Program-made: the position numbers and the translations under genes | Assembly (NCBI RefSeq): GCF_933775445.1 | Contig: NC_065877.1 | Location: forward strand, 18,476,001-18,540,000 | Source: Argentina anserina | Lineage: Eukaryota > Streptophyta > Magnoliopsida > Rosales > Rosaceae | Direction of reading: 5' to 3' | Length of the DNA stretch: 64,000 bases | The notes under the pieces: generated by a model | Told to the model about the DNA's origin: nothing | Databases searched by the model: none | The model's input: the letters and a program-made list of their open reading frames with translations, nothing else | In this document: positions 11,308 to 37,099 of the stretch, one piece after another | Numbering within the stretch: the first letter of the stretch is position 1 | How the letters are laid out: the number at the start of each line of letters is the position of its first letter

Positions 11308-12486
11308 TTTTCAAGATAACATAGTATAGCTGAACATAGAACTAGAGCTAGATCTATTTTGAGCATTTTTCCATTCAATTGCATACTCCTAGATGATCTT
11401 CTCAAAACAGACAGGCATAACAAAATTGCTCAAAAAAATTAGCTTATTTCTCCACTTCCATATGAACCAGCAAATAAAAATGAAGAGAACACACCACTGA
11501 ATATTATCTCTAACCAAAGAGTGGCAGTGCAGTTGAGCATAAATCCATCCATTCTAGTCCAAGGTGAAAGAGTTCAACAAGTTACCAGGTTTTAAAAAGG
11601 ATTTCCAGATCAACATAGCTCTAGGACAATCCCTTAAGAGATGAAGCAAAGTTTCATCACCAGAATGACAAATGAGACATGTTTTATCATGAGTGAAGCC
11701 CCTAGTAGCTCTGTGAATGTTAGTCAGAAGCTTTTTATGCAACACAGTCCAGGAGAAGGTTTTCAATTTAGGAGGAATACTGAGAGACCAAATAGTTTTC
11801 CATGGAGGGTTCACAAGTTCAGTCAAGTCAAATAAAGAATTATAAGTAGACTTGACAGAAAAAATATCATTAGAAGTAGAGCCCCAGGTTCTAGAGTCAG
11901 AAATGGAGTCATCAAACGCAGCAAGGACATTCATGATTAAACCCACAATATTAGTAGGCAAAAAACAAAACTAAAGAGAGAGAGGCTCCATCCCTCATCA
12001 TCCCAAAAATCTCTAATACAAGCATAATCATTGACAACAGCATCAGAAATAGCAAAACTTCTCAACCCTTGAGGAAAAAGCCAAAAGTCATACCAAAATT
12101 TGATGCATTTGCCTTTACCAATACACCATTTAAGATTCTTATTGATCAGAACAGCTCCAGTCATGACACTCCTCCACGAACTAGAACAGTCAGAAGGAGG
12201 TTTATAGTCACTTTCAAACAAACTACCATGAAGACGATATTAAGAGAACATATTAGCCCACATACCACTCACTATCTTTCAGAAACAATCTCCAACCAAT
12301 TTTAGCAAGCATAGCTTGATTCATTTCTGTAGTTTTTTTAATTCCTAACCCACCAAGCTGCTTGGGCCTACAAATAGTGTCTCAATTCAACAAGTGCACT
12401 CTCCTTTTGTTTTCAACATCACCCCATATAAAATCTATGTTCAACTTATTAATTTTTTCACAAAGACTAATAGGCAACTTTGCAGT

Positions 12487-13420
12487 TTACATTGCGTAAA
12501 TAGGAATGGTAGAAGTGACTGATTGGACCAAGGTCAATCTACCTGTCATACTAAACACTTTACTTTTCCAAATTGAAAGCCTATTTTGAACCTTATCCAC
12601 AATCCCAGCATAGGTGAATTTGTTGGTTCTAGAGTGAATTAAAGGCATTCCCAAGTATTTTCCAAGGTCTTCAGTAATAGGGGAACCACATGTCTTACTG
12701 ATGGTATGAGCAATGTTCCTGCAAGTGATAGGAGAACAATAAATCATAGACTTTTCATAGTTTACAGTTTGCCCAGAGAGAGCACAGAAAGTATCCATAC
12801 ATTTTTTCAAAACTGAAGGCTTGGAATGGAGTGGCCTTAGCAAACAACATGAGATCATCAGCAAAGAATAAGTGTGAAATCTTTGGCCCATATTGAGAAG
12901 CAAAAACAGGCTTCCATTATGATAATCAACTGCATATTGAATCAAATGAGATAATTTCTCCATGCAAAGGACAAAAAGATAGGGTGAGAGAGGATCACCT
13001 TGTCAAATACCTCTTTGAGTTTTAAACGATTCAGTTAATTCACCATTAAAATAAATCTGGAAGCTAGTAGAGGTAACACATTGCATAATCAGCTTGATCA
13101 AAGAATTAGGAAAGTGAGCTTCATGAAGCACTCTCAATGAAATTCCAATTTAATCTATCATAAGCCTTCGATAGATCAATTTTCCAAGCAAAGAAACCAA
13201 GTTTACCAGAAGATTTCTTGAACTTGAAGAGAACCTCCTGAGCAATCATAATATTATCTGAAATTTGTCTCCCTGGCACATAGCTGACCTAATTTGGATT
13301 GATTAAATCTTGCATAAGAGGTTTGATTCTTGCCACAATTATTTTGGAAATGATTTTGTAGACAGTAATAAGTAGTGTAGTGAAAGCTTTGTGATTGAAG
13401 TTCGCTTCTCCAGAGCTAGG
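12487..13420 (-). pseudogene. LINE reverse transcriptase remnant
   Basis: The frame at 12963-12487 covers the C-terminal RT and thumb, including NYEKSMIYCSP and GKYLGMPLIHSRT. The upstream part to about 13420 is readable only by changing frames and crossing stops, for example inside the NPN-VSYVPGRQ and GI-QGDPLSP segments. No intact catalytic frame remains. The usual FADD box is replaced by a changed segment near 12860. Confidence 0.75.
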
Positions 13421-14591
13421 AGATATAATCAAAATTGTTTACTGACCATCCTTGTATCTGACCCAAGACCATAGGACAGATCAGGAACCTTGGTAAGAAC
13501 TGACATTTTATTTTGTAGTTAACTAGAGCTATTGCAACATTTATCTAGACCTTCATTTTAGAGGCCATCACCAAACATTGTACATTTTGATTGAGTTATT
13601 TTGAAGTTGGTTTGTTCATGATCATTTCGTAATTAGAATCTCATAGACATGATGTAACACCCCGTAATATTTTAATACAAATTTATCTCTATAAGACAAT
13701 TTACACACACACAACTAGTCTATGAAAGAAAAACATAATAATTTTGACCATCATTGTATGACTCTATTTGAACCCTTTCGTCATTATTTTACACCAATTT
13801 GGGTAATCTCCCCATCTGCACCTCTACACAACCTCGTCTTTGGAAATTCACAGAGGTAAAAATTCAAATCATTGAGGATGCCGTGATATTATAGGTCGGG
13901 TCTTTTCTTTAGTACCATCTTTATATCATCCTAAACCCGGGTGAGTTTCTTTTAATCTGGGTTAGGGTGTTACGAAATGGTTTCAGAGTGGGGATGAGTT
14001 CACTGGGGCCTAATATGTGAATAGGAATGAATTTTCTAAATTAATGGGTGGACAGATTCACTTATTTGGTTTCAGAGTGGAACCAAATTTATTTTTCCTG
14101 GATAGTCAAGACTCAAGAGCTACAAACTATTAAAATATATTGATTTATGTTGTCCTTCCTTGGTTTTAGACCATCAAATCTGATGATTCTCGTCAGTGAA
14201 CTGATTAATGTTGATTTCAGGTTTCTTCCCCTTAATTGTTATGGAAATAAATTGTGGTTCTTGTTCGAGGATTTGGCTCTTTTCTAGGTTAATGACTGCC
14301 TTACTTTAATACAGCAGAGTGTGTTGTCTGGTTTATTCACTTTATTGGTTTGAGGGATCAAGTTAATCTTTCTGGAGTATCTTCCTCAAAAATGTCTTGA
14401 TTTAATTTTGGACTGTGATGCGTCTATTGGTTTGTGATATAGATTTGGACGGTCGTTGGTTCCTGACTAAAAAGATTCAAAAATAAAAAGAGTTATTTGC
14501 TATGCTAATTAAATTTTCTCTTGTTTCGTTTTATTTTAAGAACTAATTAGATTTTAGTAATAATGGTAATCGTGATTTTCAGCACTAGTTA

Positions 14592-17071
14592 TGTAATAAC
14601 CCGATTTTTCGGAACAATTTATTGGATTGTTTTAAAAATTTATAAAGTTTGTGAAATTCATTAAACGTGTTTGTTTTCGCATTGCGACGTTGTAAATCGA
14701 AAACGGAAACGTTATCGGAACTTTTAATTAGAAAAACGTTACGTTTCCGCGACGCAAGAATCAACTTTTACGCCGTCGCTCGTTTGTGAAAACTTCATTC
14801 ACGGAAGTTGTATAGCTCGTTGATACGAGTTCGTGGACACGTCACGCGTTCGAATCGGATGTCGGATATGAAAGTTATTAACGTCGGAAGTTAGTTTCCG
14901 ATTTTCGAAACGAGTATAAAAAAGAAGTTTTTAAGATTCTCCTCACCCCACCTCCCTCTTTTCTCTCTCTCCCTGAGTTCTCTCTCTCTCTCTCTCTCGC
15001 CCTCAGAAAATCGCCGTCGGCAATCTCCCGCCTCAGGCCGCCGTGGCCTTCACCGCCAATCCTAGGAGCACCGCACGGCCCACCGTAGCCACCCTCGAGC
15101 TCGCCGCACCTTGCCTCGCCGCCGTGAGTCCCCACGCTGCAACCCGAGCCGCGTTTTCTCCTCCGCCGTTCGAGCTCCATCTCCGGCCATCATCCTGGGG
15201 TTCTTGAGCTTTGTCGAGGTAAGGGTTTGCTTGTTTGTTGGATTGGTGTGTTTGTTTGTCGATTTGGTGGGGTTTTGGTGGTGGATCGGAGGAGGAGGGG
15301 GGGAGATACTGCCGCCTCAGGCGGCGCGTGAGGGGAGGTGAGGTAGCTTAAAGGCGGTCTGAGACCGTAGGAGGGTAGAGGAGGAAGAAAGGAAGAGTTT
15401 TGGGGCGGCGGTGGCGTGCTACGCGCCGGTGTCGGAGTCGGCATGTGGGCCCCACGTGCAGCCATAGTGTGCTGCGCGTGAACAGTGAATTCAAACAATA
15501 ATTTTATAAAAAAATATTTTTACGTACGGTAAATGTAAAAGTGATTTACGTACCATAAATGTGAATTTATTTACGTACGGTAATTGTAAATGTAAATTAC
15601 ATACAGTAAATGTAAAAGTAATTTCAGAAGGGTAAATCGTAATTATTATTTACTGAGACAGTATTTATGTTTGAATAGTATACATACGTACAGAAATACG
15701 TAGACAGTATATACTCGCACAGAAATACGTAAATAGTATGTACTCATATATAAATACATGAATAGTAAATACGTGAACAATGATTTCGTAAAAACCATAA
15801 ATTGCTGAACAGTAAAATATTATTACTGTTTCGGCATTTAGGGTTTTACGTGACGATTCTAAATTCACTTCTTATCTTTTCAAGGTGATCGATACTTCAA
15901 GTAAAAGATTCACATTTGGAATCATGAAAATTTCACTCCGGATTATAAGGTGAGTAAAATTTCACAATGACGAATCTATCCTTAAGGAGATTCATGAATA
16001 TGCTAAAGTTTAAAGAATGAACTACGATATGTATTTGATATAGTGAATTGTGTATGTGTATAAATGATAAATATGTACATATAGATGGTTTGCTATATTA
16101 TATACTGTCGTAATTTCCGTTGTGAATAAGTTCATTTTGGTGTTGAGATTTATGTATTGATCATGTTGTTTCGATTTGTACAATATATTGTGATGATTAT
16201 TGTACGTGGTTTTAATATTGAGTTTTATTAAAACATTTTTGTCTTCGGACGTGTTTCTTGTCTTCGGACGTGTTTATGTCTTCAGACGTGTTTCTGTCTT
16301 CGGACCAGTCTTCGAACGTGTTGGCATGTCGGAACCTACTCTTTGGCCGGGCGAAAGTTACGATACAGTTAGAACTCTAATATGTCTGTCGGGGTACTGC
16401 ATAAGAGGTAACAGATGAGTTATCGGCTTATGAGTACCCATACTTTTGATATTGGGTAACATGTGGTTGTCCAATGTCGGCGACGTATTACATGAGGGGT
16501 AACAGAAGTGTACCAGCGCTCATGAGTACTCGTATTATCAATGCATTTGGGTAAACAGAGGGGTTGCCTAACTTCTCATGAGCATATATATTTTCACATT
16601 ATTAGACAACCAGATGGGCCGTCTAATGAGTCATGAGTGCATTTATAATTGATGTTTTGTGGATTTTCGTATATATTTTTATGCGAGTTGTATTTGTTAT
16701 TTTACTCATACGAGTTGCAAAACTTACCGGGTTTGTGTTTACAATCCCGGTGCACCTATTCGATGGTGTAGGGGATAATTCCGCAGGTGTGGATTAGCGG
16801 AAATTGACGGACCACTCTGAGGACTTGAAGTTGTTTTTATCTTATCTTGTGGTGAGGATTTGTGTGGATTTATGTGAGGATTTTTACATTTCCATTTGAT
16901 ATAATGTCATATTATAAATTTGGTTTGTAATAATCGATTGGACTGAGTTGTATTTGAACTCAGTAATGATCTGCTGTGACCTTAAAATGATTTCGATTTT
17001 ATTGAGATTGTTTTAGAGTTTTTCATGACTATAAAATTTGAGTTTCATACTCGAAAATTTGGATCGTGACA
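14592..17071 (+). mobile_element. 2.48-kb solo LTR (probable Ty3/gypsy) nested in the LARD-like element
   Basis: It begins TGTAATAACCCG and ends GGATCGTGACA, flanked by the 5-bp duplication AGTTA (14587-14591 and 17072-17076). A TATA box (GAGTATAAAAAAG) lies at about 14913-14922, followed by a CT-rich and GC-rich leader (14940-15480). The interior contains a tandem repeat of GTCTTCGGACGTGTTT-type units at about 16241-16310 and repeated blocks around ACGTACGGTAAATG at 15520-15640. No pol follows, so this is the product of LTR-LTR recombination. Open frames inside it are not genes. Confidence 0.8.
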
Positions 17072-18205
17072 AGTTATTTGCTATGCTGCTATCTGTAATG
17101 AATGTAATTGTACGATAGAAGATCTGTGAGTGACTAAAACATTTAAAGTCATTTACTCTTTATGCTTATCTATGTATACTTTTGATTTGCTGCAATATGG
17201 GTCATACGAGGAGTCTGCTGTCATTAATATTAAAAATACGGGGAGCATGCTACATTTGGACTAGTTTTAAAATTTAGTAATTATTTATGTGCAACTTGAG
17301 GACTTCTAGTGGTAGATTATGGAGTGTAGAGGACATTACAGTACTATGGGTTGTTTTGAAGGCTTCTTCTTAGCTTCTAACTTGTGTCAGGGATTTCATA
17401 TATACTTTGTTTGGCATAAACTATGCTTATTTGGTTCTGATTTCTGTACTAGCTTATGATCTAGTTAGTTAAGTAAGTTTGAATAAGGCAGCAGGGATTT
17501 ACTTAACTCTCTCCACTCTCAGCTGCCTCACATGGAATAATTATGCATGCTATATGATTCTGTTCATAGTTGTTAGAAAAGATGAATGAAAAATGATTTA
17601 TGTGTCAATTTAATGAGTATCTGAATTATTGATAAGTATTTATTTGTTGTTGTCACAGACTCTGTGTTGGACCAATTCTAATAATAATATTATTGTAGTT
17701 TATTTAGTTGATTTATGAGTTGGGTTTAGTATCTCAGTTCAGTTCTGGTTACTGAGGGTAAATGGTTTAATTTAGAGATTAAAAATATATATTTGGAATA
17801 GTATAGGCGTTAACTTCTTTTCGAGTCTGATTCCTGTTATCTATTTTATTTATTTATTAACTCTTAGGTTTTATTCATTGTGTATTATAATTCTATGTAT
17901 TGAATAAATGGAACGGCTGGGATGGATCATGGATGCAAAGCAATGATATTCTGAATAAAGGTATATGTATATATATAGGTAAATTCCTCCGTTTGATTAT
18001 CAATTGACTTCTGTAAGTATTTTAGATTTATTTATGTCATTGTAAGAACTTTACATACTGCTCAGCTCAATATAGTTCTCTTTACCATGACAGTATATGA
18101 TAAATAATATGAAAGTTTTCAACTGATAATGAATGACTCTTATGTGATCTACATGAACAAATACAAGTGGGAATGGATTAAAATCTGGTTCAGTATGTGA
18201 AAATT

Positions 18206-18448
18206 AAGTAGGGATTGTGCCTCCCTAGGGTGAAAGACCAAAAAACCAATTGGGATTTCGCTCAGTACGGGGTGTACTTGGTGGCTTTAACGTGAGCAAA
18301 AAGTCCTAATTGGATATGAATCTAATTAGACGGGATAAAATTAAGTATGAATTGTGCCTCCATAGGGTGACAGACCCAAAACCTGATTGGGATACCACGT
18401 AGTTCAGAGTGTGCTTGGTAGCTTTAATTCGAGCAAAAAGTCCTAATC
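18206..18448 (+). repeat. tandem duplication of about 135 bp inside the LARD-like element
   Basis: Two units start at about 18206 and 18342. Both contain TTGTGCCTCC, AGGGTGA, GTGTACTTGGTGGCTTTAA (or a close variant) and GAGCAAAAAGTCCTAAT. The units have diverged by substitutions. Confidence 0.7.
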
Positions 18449-19109
18449 AGGGAAAAGAGGAAACACAAAGAGAGTAATGTTGATGGATTTTGAGAAGGTC
18501 ATGGTGTTGTTGTATTAATATGGTGAGCTAAAGTCAGCTCATGGGTAGGGTAAGATCAGGTATGGCTATATATATGTATATATATTTATGGATATATGGT
18601 GTGATGAATGTCCAACTTTATAACTCTAAAACTTGGAATTATAATTGATGGAGAAATTCAACAATAATTGAGGGACTCTTCCACAGATCGAATCAAGCAA
18701 CAAAAAGTATATGCAACAATGCATATAAGTTTTCTGTGATAAGTTTGTTAAACTTGTGACTGTATGACAAAATTTGAATGCAAATTAGATTAGTCATATT
18801 TTGACATATAAGCATATAAAGTTTCTAGAAAAATATATGTTTCCAGCTAATGAATTGTCCCCATAATATGTATTTAGGTTTAAATAGCTATAGTACCATG
18901 TATGGCATAGTGACTGTTTTGATAAATTTGAGTAAATATAGGACTAGTTAACAATATTTGCTAGTATGGTTATACTTGGTTGCTTTATGGTACTGCAAGA
19001 TAAGTTACGAGTTTTGGATAAAATGATTTAACAAATCATGATCTTTTTAATATCTCCTAGGTTGGATTGCCTTTCAAGGATGCTAAATCTAAATTTTCAA
19101 ATGGGGGAG

Positions 19110-19615
19110 TGTAACACCCGGTAAAATTTTTAATATGAATTTATCTCTATAAGACAAATTATATATATATAGTCCCTATTTTGAGTGAAGTACATTATTT
19201 GACTCATTTTTTTGTTACATTTCCACATCTCCACCGTATATATCTCATAATATGATGTATAGATCACTCTTGCAAAGTTTCATCTGATTTGATGATTGTT
19301 TGACATTTCGTAATCGTGATTTACAAGAATGGTTCAGGTTGAACGAATTACGTTCGTTCAATGATTTTAGTAATGTTTCAACACCTTAACGATTATCAAA
19401 TTGGATGAAACTTTGCAGGAGTGATCTATACATTATGTTGTAAGATGTATACGGTGAAGATGTGCAAACGTGACCAAAAAGTGAGTCAAATAATGAATTT
19501 AACTTTGTAATTTCGAAGTAAAGATTCACTCTAGATAGAGAATGTACACACACACAATTAGTGTATGAAAGAAAAACACAATAATTTTGACCATCAGATT
19601 GTATGACTCAATTTC
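19110..19615 (+). repeat. 3' LTR of the LARD-like element, truncated and carrying a MITE
   Basis: The LTR restarts with TGTAACACCCGG after the polypurine tract. It matches the 5' LTR up to AGACAAATTA, is interrupted by the MITE at 19171-19543, and resumes with ACACACACAATTAGT and ATGAAAGAAAAACA. Similarity stops near 19612 without the expected GGTGTTACA end. Confidence 0.7.
19171..19543. mobile_element. foldback MITE, copy 1
   Basis: The two halves are near-complete inverted repeats. AGTCCCTATTTTGAGTGAAG on the left pairs with the reverse complement of CACTCTAGATAGAGAAT on the right, and GATCACTCTTGCAAAGTTTC pairs with its counterpart near 19405-19425. The insertion site in (TA)n hides the target duplication. 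Comparison with the 5' LTR of the host element shows a clean insertion. A relative is at 54207-54607. Confidence 0.75.
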
Positions 19616-20096
19616 CAGGCATCATATTTGATTAATTTCCATGATTCATATACTCTCATAGTCTATATCCATGTGATCAATTAGTACATCCTGAATGATG
19701 ATAGTGTCACCCAAAACTCATACCATACAAAAAAAACTCAATCACAACTCGCAACGATCGATTTACATGGACATTAATTCACATTAACCTACAAAATTCA
19801 TTCACATGAGTGACCCTAGAATGTAAAATTTATCGACAATATAAACTAAAAAGTAACAATCGGGCTAAACATTCATAATTTCACAGATGTAATTAGTGGG
19901 CTAAAAAGGATCAAGAGAAAAACTAGATCATTGACCGTTATTAAAAAAAGAAAAAATAAAAAGAAAAGAAAAAAGAAAATAAAAAAAAAGAGTATTGCGA
20001 AAAGGGAGAGGGGGCCGAGGGTAGGGTTTAAGGGGTTTAAGCGGTAGAGGGGGGAAAAAAGAAAACAAGACAGAGAAAAGAGAGCGGTAAAATTGG
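19616..20096 (+). promoter_or_regulatory. upstream region of GYRB
   Basis: The proximal 150 bp (19945-20095) is strongly purine-rich on the plus strand (runs of A with G) and leads into the start codon. I see no convincing TATA box. The distal part resembles sequence near 9040 and 10220-10316. Confidence 0.4.
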
Positions 20097-31766
<11,670 letters not shown>

Positions 31767-32660
31767 GTGGACTCGATTGAGGGTGTCATGCCCTACCGCA
31801 GTGATGAACAAAAGGCACATCTTTCGTATGATTTTTTTTTATTCAGTGTTGTAGAAACTAGAAATTCATTTTGGTAATATGCAAGAATGTATCTCGGTCC
31901 AGCACATTGAATTTCGTATTTGGTGGAAAGCCAATTTTATAGCTTATTCTGACTTAGTCACTCGGTAGCTGGTCTTGAAGCCTCCCTAAAAGTGTTCATA
32001 CAAGACTCATTTCTCTAGGTTGTATTACGGTGTTCCCTGTCCGAAAAACTGGTGCATGACTAGTAAGTAGTTTAGCCAGATTTTAGAGGTTTTGTACAGT
32101 TTTAGTATTTAGCTAAAAGGCAGAAGCTATTACCACCTGCCAATTCCTTAAATTTTCAGCTATAAACCCGAAATACCCTAATTTTTCTGAAATTATTCTC
32201 CTCTCTACTTATGAATTTCCTTGGATTTCCTGCTTGCGGTTTGGGGTTGATATCACTGTTAGTTCTTGCTGCTTGTATTTAGCCAAAAGTATTGGACGTT
32301 AAATTTGATATTGCGGAACGCGAGCCCAAAAATGGGTGGCCCTCGAAGTCTAAGGCGATCATCACCCTACACGTTTGTAGCAGCCCAAAATGGTTGCCCC
32401 GCTATTGTTAGTTGGAGGGAGCCGCGCACTCATGGCCCAAGACCTCACCGTCCATTGAGCCGCGAGTTAAATTTGCCAACAGCACTGCCTTCAAATAGTG
32501 ACTTCAAAAAGCCAAGAAAGGTGCAGCCCTGCTGCCTCTTTGTAGAACCGAGATGGTCCCAAATCTAAACCCAAATTGACGGATGAGGATCCTCTTGATC
32601 CTTTTTGCCTAACCTTTTTCTAATATAAGGTCAACAAATCCAATGGTCTAAAATATCTCT
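31767..32660 (+). other. GYRB 3' UTR and intergenic sequence
   Basis: Intergenic between the convergent GYRB and RPL3 genes. A GC-richer patch at about 32310-32570 has an open frame of 100 codons with no family resemblance and no intron or promoter context, so I do not call a gene. Confidence 0.4.
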
Positions 32661-32667
32661 TCCTCTA

Positions 32668-33150
32668 ACTAGGGCTCGTCAAGCCCGGCCCGGCCTATGA
32701 GCGGCGGGTCTGGGCTTTAATATTTAGATAAGTGCTGGGTTGTGTATTTTCACAAATAGAAAAATCCAAATCCACCTATCATAAACGGGTCTTACGGGCT
32801 TTTACAGACCTGGTCTTGTGGGTTTGTATAAGGAAAAAAAAACATAATACTCTTATTTAAGAGTTTGGAACCCAACCAAGTTGGGAGGCTCATTACTACG
32901 CTCTATTCAATCCATTTAATATGAAATGTCAATTAATACAAAACATTAGGGAATGAGGGACAAATCTAAGACCAAATGAGGAACAAAGCAAGTCCAAATA
33001 AGAAAAAAAATCTAAGTCAAACAGAGAAACTGAGAAAGAGGGAGAGATTGTTGTGTTGTATCAGAAAAAAGAGAGTTGAGCATATGCATTGGGCTTGAGA
33101 CTTGAATTTTAAAAGAGGAAAAAGCTGGGCTTGGGTTTTCTCAACGCCTA
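32668..33150 (+). mobile_element. probable hAT-like transposon remnant
   Basis: The segment begins AGGGCTCGTCAAGCCCGGCC and is rich in GGGTC and GGGCTT words. This style is typical of the termini of many plant hAT elements. No matching right terminus or 8-bp duplication could be found, so the borders are a guess. Confidence 0.35.
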
Positions 33151-33769
33151 AAACCAAATTAATGTCTTTAAAACAATAAAATAATTCTTGGAAATCATTC
33201 CAAAAAGAAAGTTAAATAAATTCTAATTTCAAAATATTGTCGACCTACACCAGCCGATGCGATCAGTATATATATTTAGGGACCTCGTAAAAATTTCGTC
33301 TGTTTTAGACATGGTTTGACCATTCATGCCTACGGTCAACTAAAAAAAACGTTTTTGACATATTAAAACTCCATTGACTGAGACTTTTCCAAATGAGTTT
33401 CCTACCACGCATTGTTCACTTTATGAGGATTACTATTGCACATTGTTGGTTAAACTACAACTTCTAGAGAGTACCTCACCTGTTATTTGTTCACTTTTCT
33501 AGTTCCATCAACCCCTTGATGCGACGAGGAACGCAGGCTCAGGCTGAATATCCCCAAAAGAGCAGATGTCAATCCATTGTAATATAATTTTTGGGTTCAA
33601 TTTCAGAAGGAAAGACTAAATTTGAGTATTGAATTGGAGACGTTGGAATATTGAAATATCAGCTACAAATTGAACCTTCATATCTAGTCTAAAATCCTTG
33701 GTACTTTCAATGAAAAACAGCAAAACCACTGGCATATAGAAGTAAAAGCTAAGCCTTGGATAGCCGACT

Positions 33770-35684
<1,915 letters not shown>

Positions 35685-35722
35685 CTGAGCTTTCGAGCAG
35701 CGGCGACAGTCGAGAGTTGTGA

Positions 35723-35775
35723 GTTTTAGGGTTGCTCTTAAATAGTGGTCTCAAGACCAAAATATTCTAGGGCCC
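35723..35775 (-). promoter_or_regulatory. RPL3 core promoter: telo-box-like motif, TATA-like box, GGGCCC
   Basis: On the minus strand, GGGCCC (about 35770) is followed by CTATTTAAGAG (35745-35735) and AACCCTAA (35733-35726). Telo-box motifs close to the start site together with GGGCC-type elements are the standard arrangement for plant ribosomal-protein genes active in dividing cells. Confidence 0.5.
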
Positions 35776-36030
35776 GTCGATACTCCTCGATACCCAATAC
35801 CTCAAACTGTTTCTACAAAATCAAAAATAACTACTAATTACGATTTTGAGTCGTAATTATCTATACGGTTGAATTTTTTGAAGATCAAATTATAAAAAAA
35901 TATCATCTCTTGACTTATATTAAAAAAAATCACTACTTATAAATTAATTATAAAAAAGTCATCACATTTAAGTGGAAATTATAAAAAGGTCAACAAAATT
36001 AGAAAAACATCACTTTAAAAATATTTTATG

Positions 36031-36214
36031 TGTTTCGGGAGAATTACTATTCTATCCTTATGTGTGTCTTAGTCTAATAGGTTTCCTGTTAGGAGATAGA
36101 TTAGCATCTCCGTAATAGATTAGGACTCCGAATCCTACGGGATTGTGGTTTTGTAATGCCTATATATAGGCCCTCATATCATTCAATAATACACAATTAT
36201 TTCATCCTGAAACA
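36031..36214 (+). repeat. 5' LTR of the copia element
   Basis: 184 bp, TG to CA, with a GCCTATATATAGGCCC promoter-like segment. By eye it differs from the 3' LTR at seven positions, all transitions. Confidence 0.92.
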
Positions 36215-36326
36215 CGTTATCAGCACGTTGCTCTAAAACCCTGAACTTTTAGAGCCCTAGAATTTTTTTCTCTTCTCCACCGCCGGTCGCCGTCATCTCC
36301 GGCCTCCGGCATCTCCTCGTCGGCGC

Positions 36327-36510
36327 AGCCCCTGCATGCTGCCCCCGCAGCCCCGCGCGCAGCCCCTGCATGCTGCCCCTGCAGCCCCGCACGCTGCCCT
36401 GCCCTGCAGCCCCCGCAACGCAGCCCTGCACGCACGCACGCAGCCCCGCATGCAGCCCCTGCGACCCCCCCTGCTGCCCCTGCACACAGCCTCCGCAGCC
36501 CCGCAGGGTA
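36327..36510 (+). repeat. GC-rich GCAGCCCC tandem repeat in the copia leader
   Basis: Irregular repeats of GCAGCCCC, GCATGCTGCCCC and related words form about 180 bp of very GC-rich DNA in an AT-rich neighbourhood. All frames stay open because of composition, so the apparent proteins on both strands are artefacts. Confidence 0.8.
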
Positions 36511-37099
36511 TCCTCCGCATTCGCTCCGCAAAAACATCTTTTTGCCTTGAAAAACCCCGCATCAGAGGATTCAAAATTGCTCCTCCCGCATATATACGCA
36601 ATGAACGCGAACTGCACAAGCAAACTCTTCGCTCAAGAGAAGCTACTCCCGTCTTCTCTACCCTTTTGGGCCTTTAAACTATTTCTCTTTTTTCCTTTTT
36701 ATTTTCCTATTGCTTATTAAATCGTTTATTTGCACGTTTTCGTTTTCTAACTATGTTTCACGTGCTTGCATAGGAAAAGTGATCACTCGTCGTACTATGG
36801 TGATGACATTCATGCTGAGATGGATGATACTTTTGTCATCTACATACGATTTTGATCGTACCCTCTCAAGATTTTATGTCATCGGACGAAGATCGAAAAG
36901 GAATTCAACAAGCAACTTCATGCATGACGATCGATTTGCAGAGCAATTTACTTATATGCGGTCTATTTGGCAGACCAACAAGTATGTTTTTCTTAAAGTT
37001 GCTGCTTTTGAACATATATATATAAATTATCGGGCGCTATTAGCCTTTTTCATGTCTTCTTTTCCAGCCTTTCTTATAACGCCGATGAGACCAAAGAGG

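Larger units (their letters stand above)
10722..13510 (-). mobile_element. LINE (L1-type) retrotransposon, 5'-truncated and decayed
   Basis: Read on the minus strand, the fragments come in the order expected for a plant LINE ORF2. Reverse transcriptase is at about 13420-12487 (YKIISKIIV, PGRQISDNI, KIDLSKAYDRLNWN, QGDPLSPYLF, then LGKYLGMPL). A zinc-binding RT-associated domain is at 11961-11554 (CLICHSGDETLLHLLRDCP). An RVT_3-type RNase H is at 11307-10760 (FKLNTDA, GGVIRD, AEAWGL). The frame is broken by stops and shifts, and endonuclease and ORF1 are missing, as expected from incomplete target-primed reverse transcription. The 3' end is a run of TAA units (ATT units at 10722-10744 on the plus strand). 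Confidence 0.85.
13653..19615 (+). mobile_element. LTR retrotransposon with no visible coding (LARD-like), 3' truncated
   Basis: A 5' LTR (13653 to about 13974) starts TGTAACACC and ends GGTGTTACG. It is followed by ATGGTTTCAGAGTGG, a near match to the initiator-Met tRNA primer site. A polypurine tract AATGGGGGAG at about 19100-19109 precedes the 3' LTR, which starts at 19110 with TGTAACACC. Both LTRs share the segments CTCTATAAGACAA and CTATGAAAGAAAAACA or close variants. The internal region, apart from the nested 2.48-kb solo LTR, is about 2.65 kb and has no gag or pol similarity, so the element is non-autonomous. The 3' LTR is lost after about 19615. Confidence 0.75.

Noticed and set aside
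14878..15498. Arg/Gly-rich and Pro-rich frames near 15 kb
   Set aside because: They lie in the CT-rich and GC-rich leader of the solo LTR and have no codon or domain signal.
32266..32568. 100-codon frame in the GYRB-RPL3 spacer
   Set aside because: No recognisable family, no introns or promoter context, and likely in the GYRB 3' flank or a degraded repeat.
36220..36720. Several overlapping Ala/Pro/Gly/Cys-rich open frames on both strands
   Set aside because: They result from the GC-rich repeat in the copia leader, which has no stop codons in any frame.
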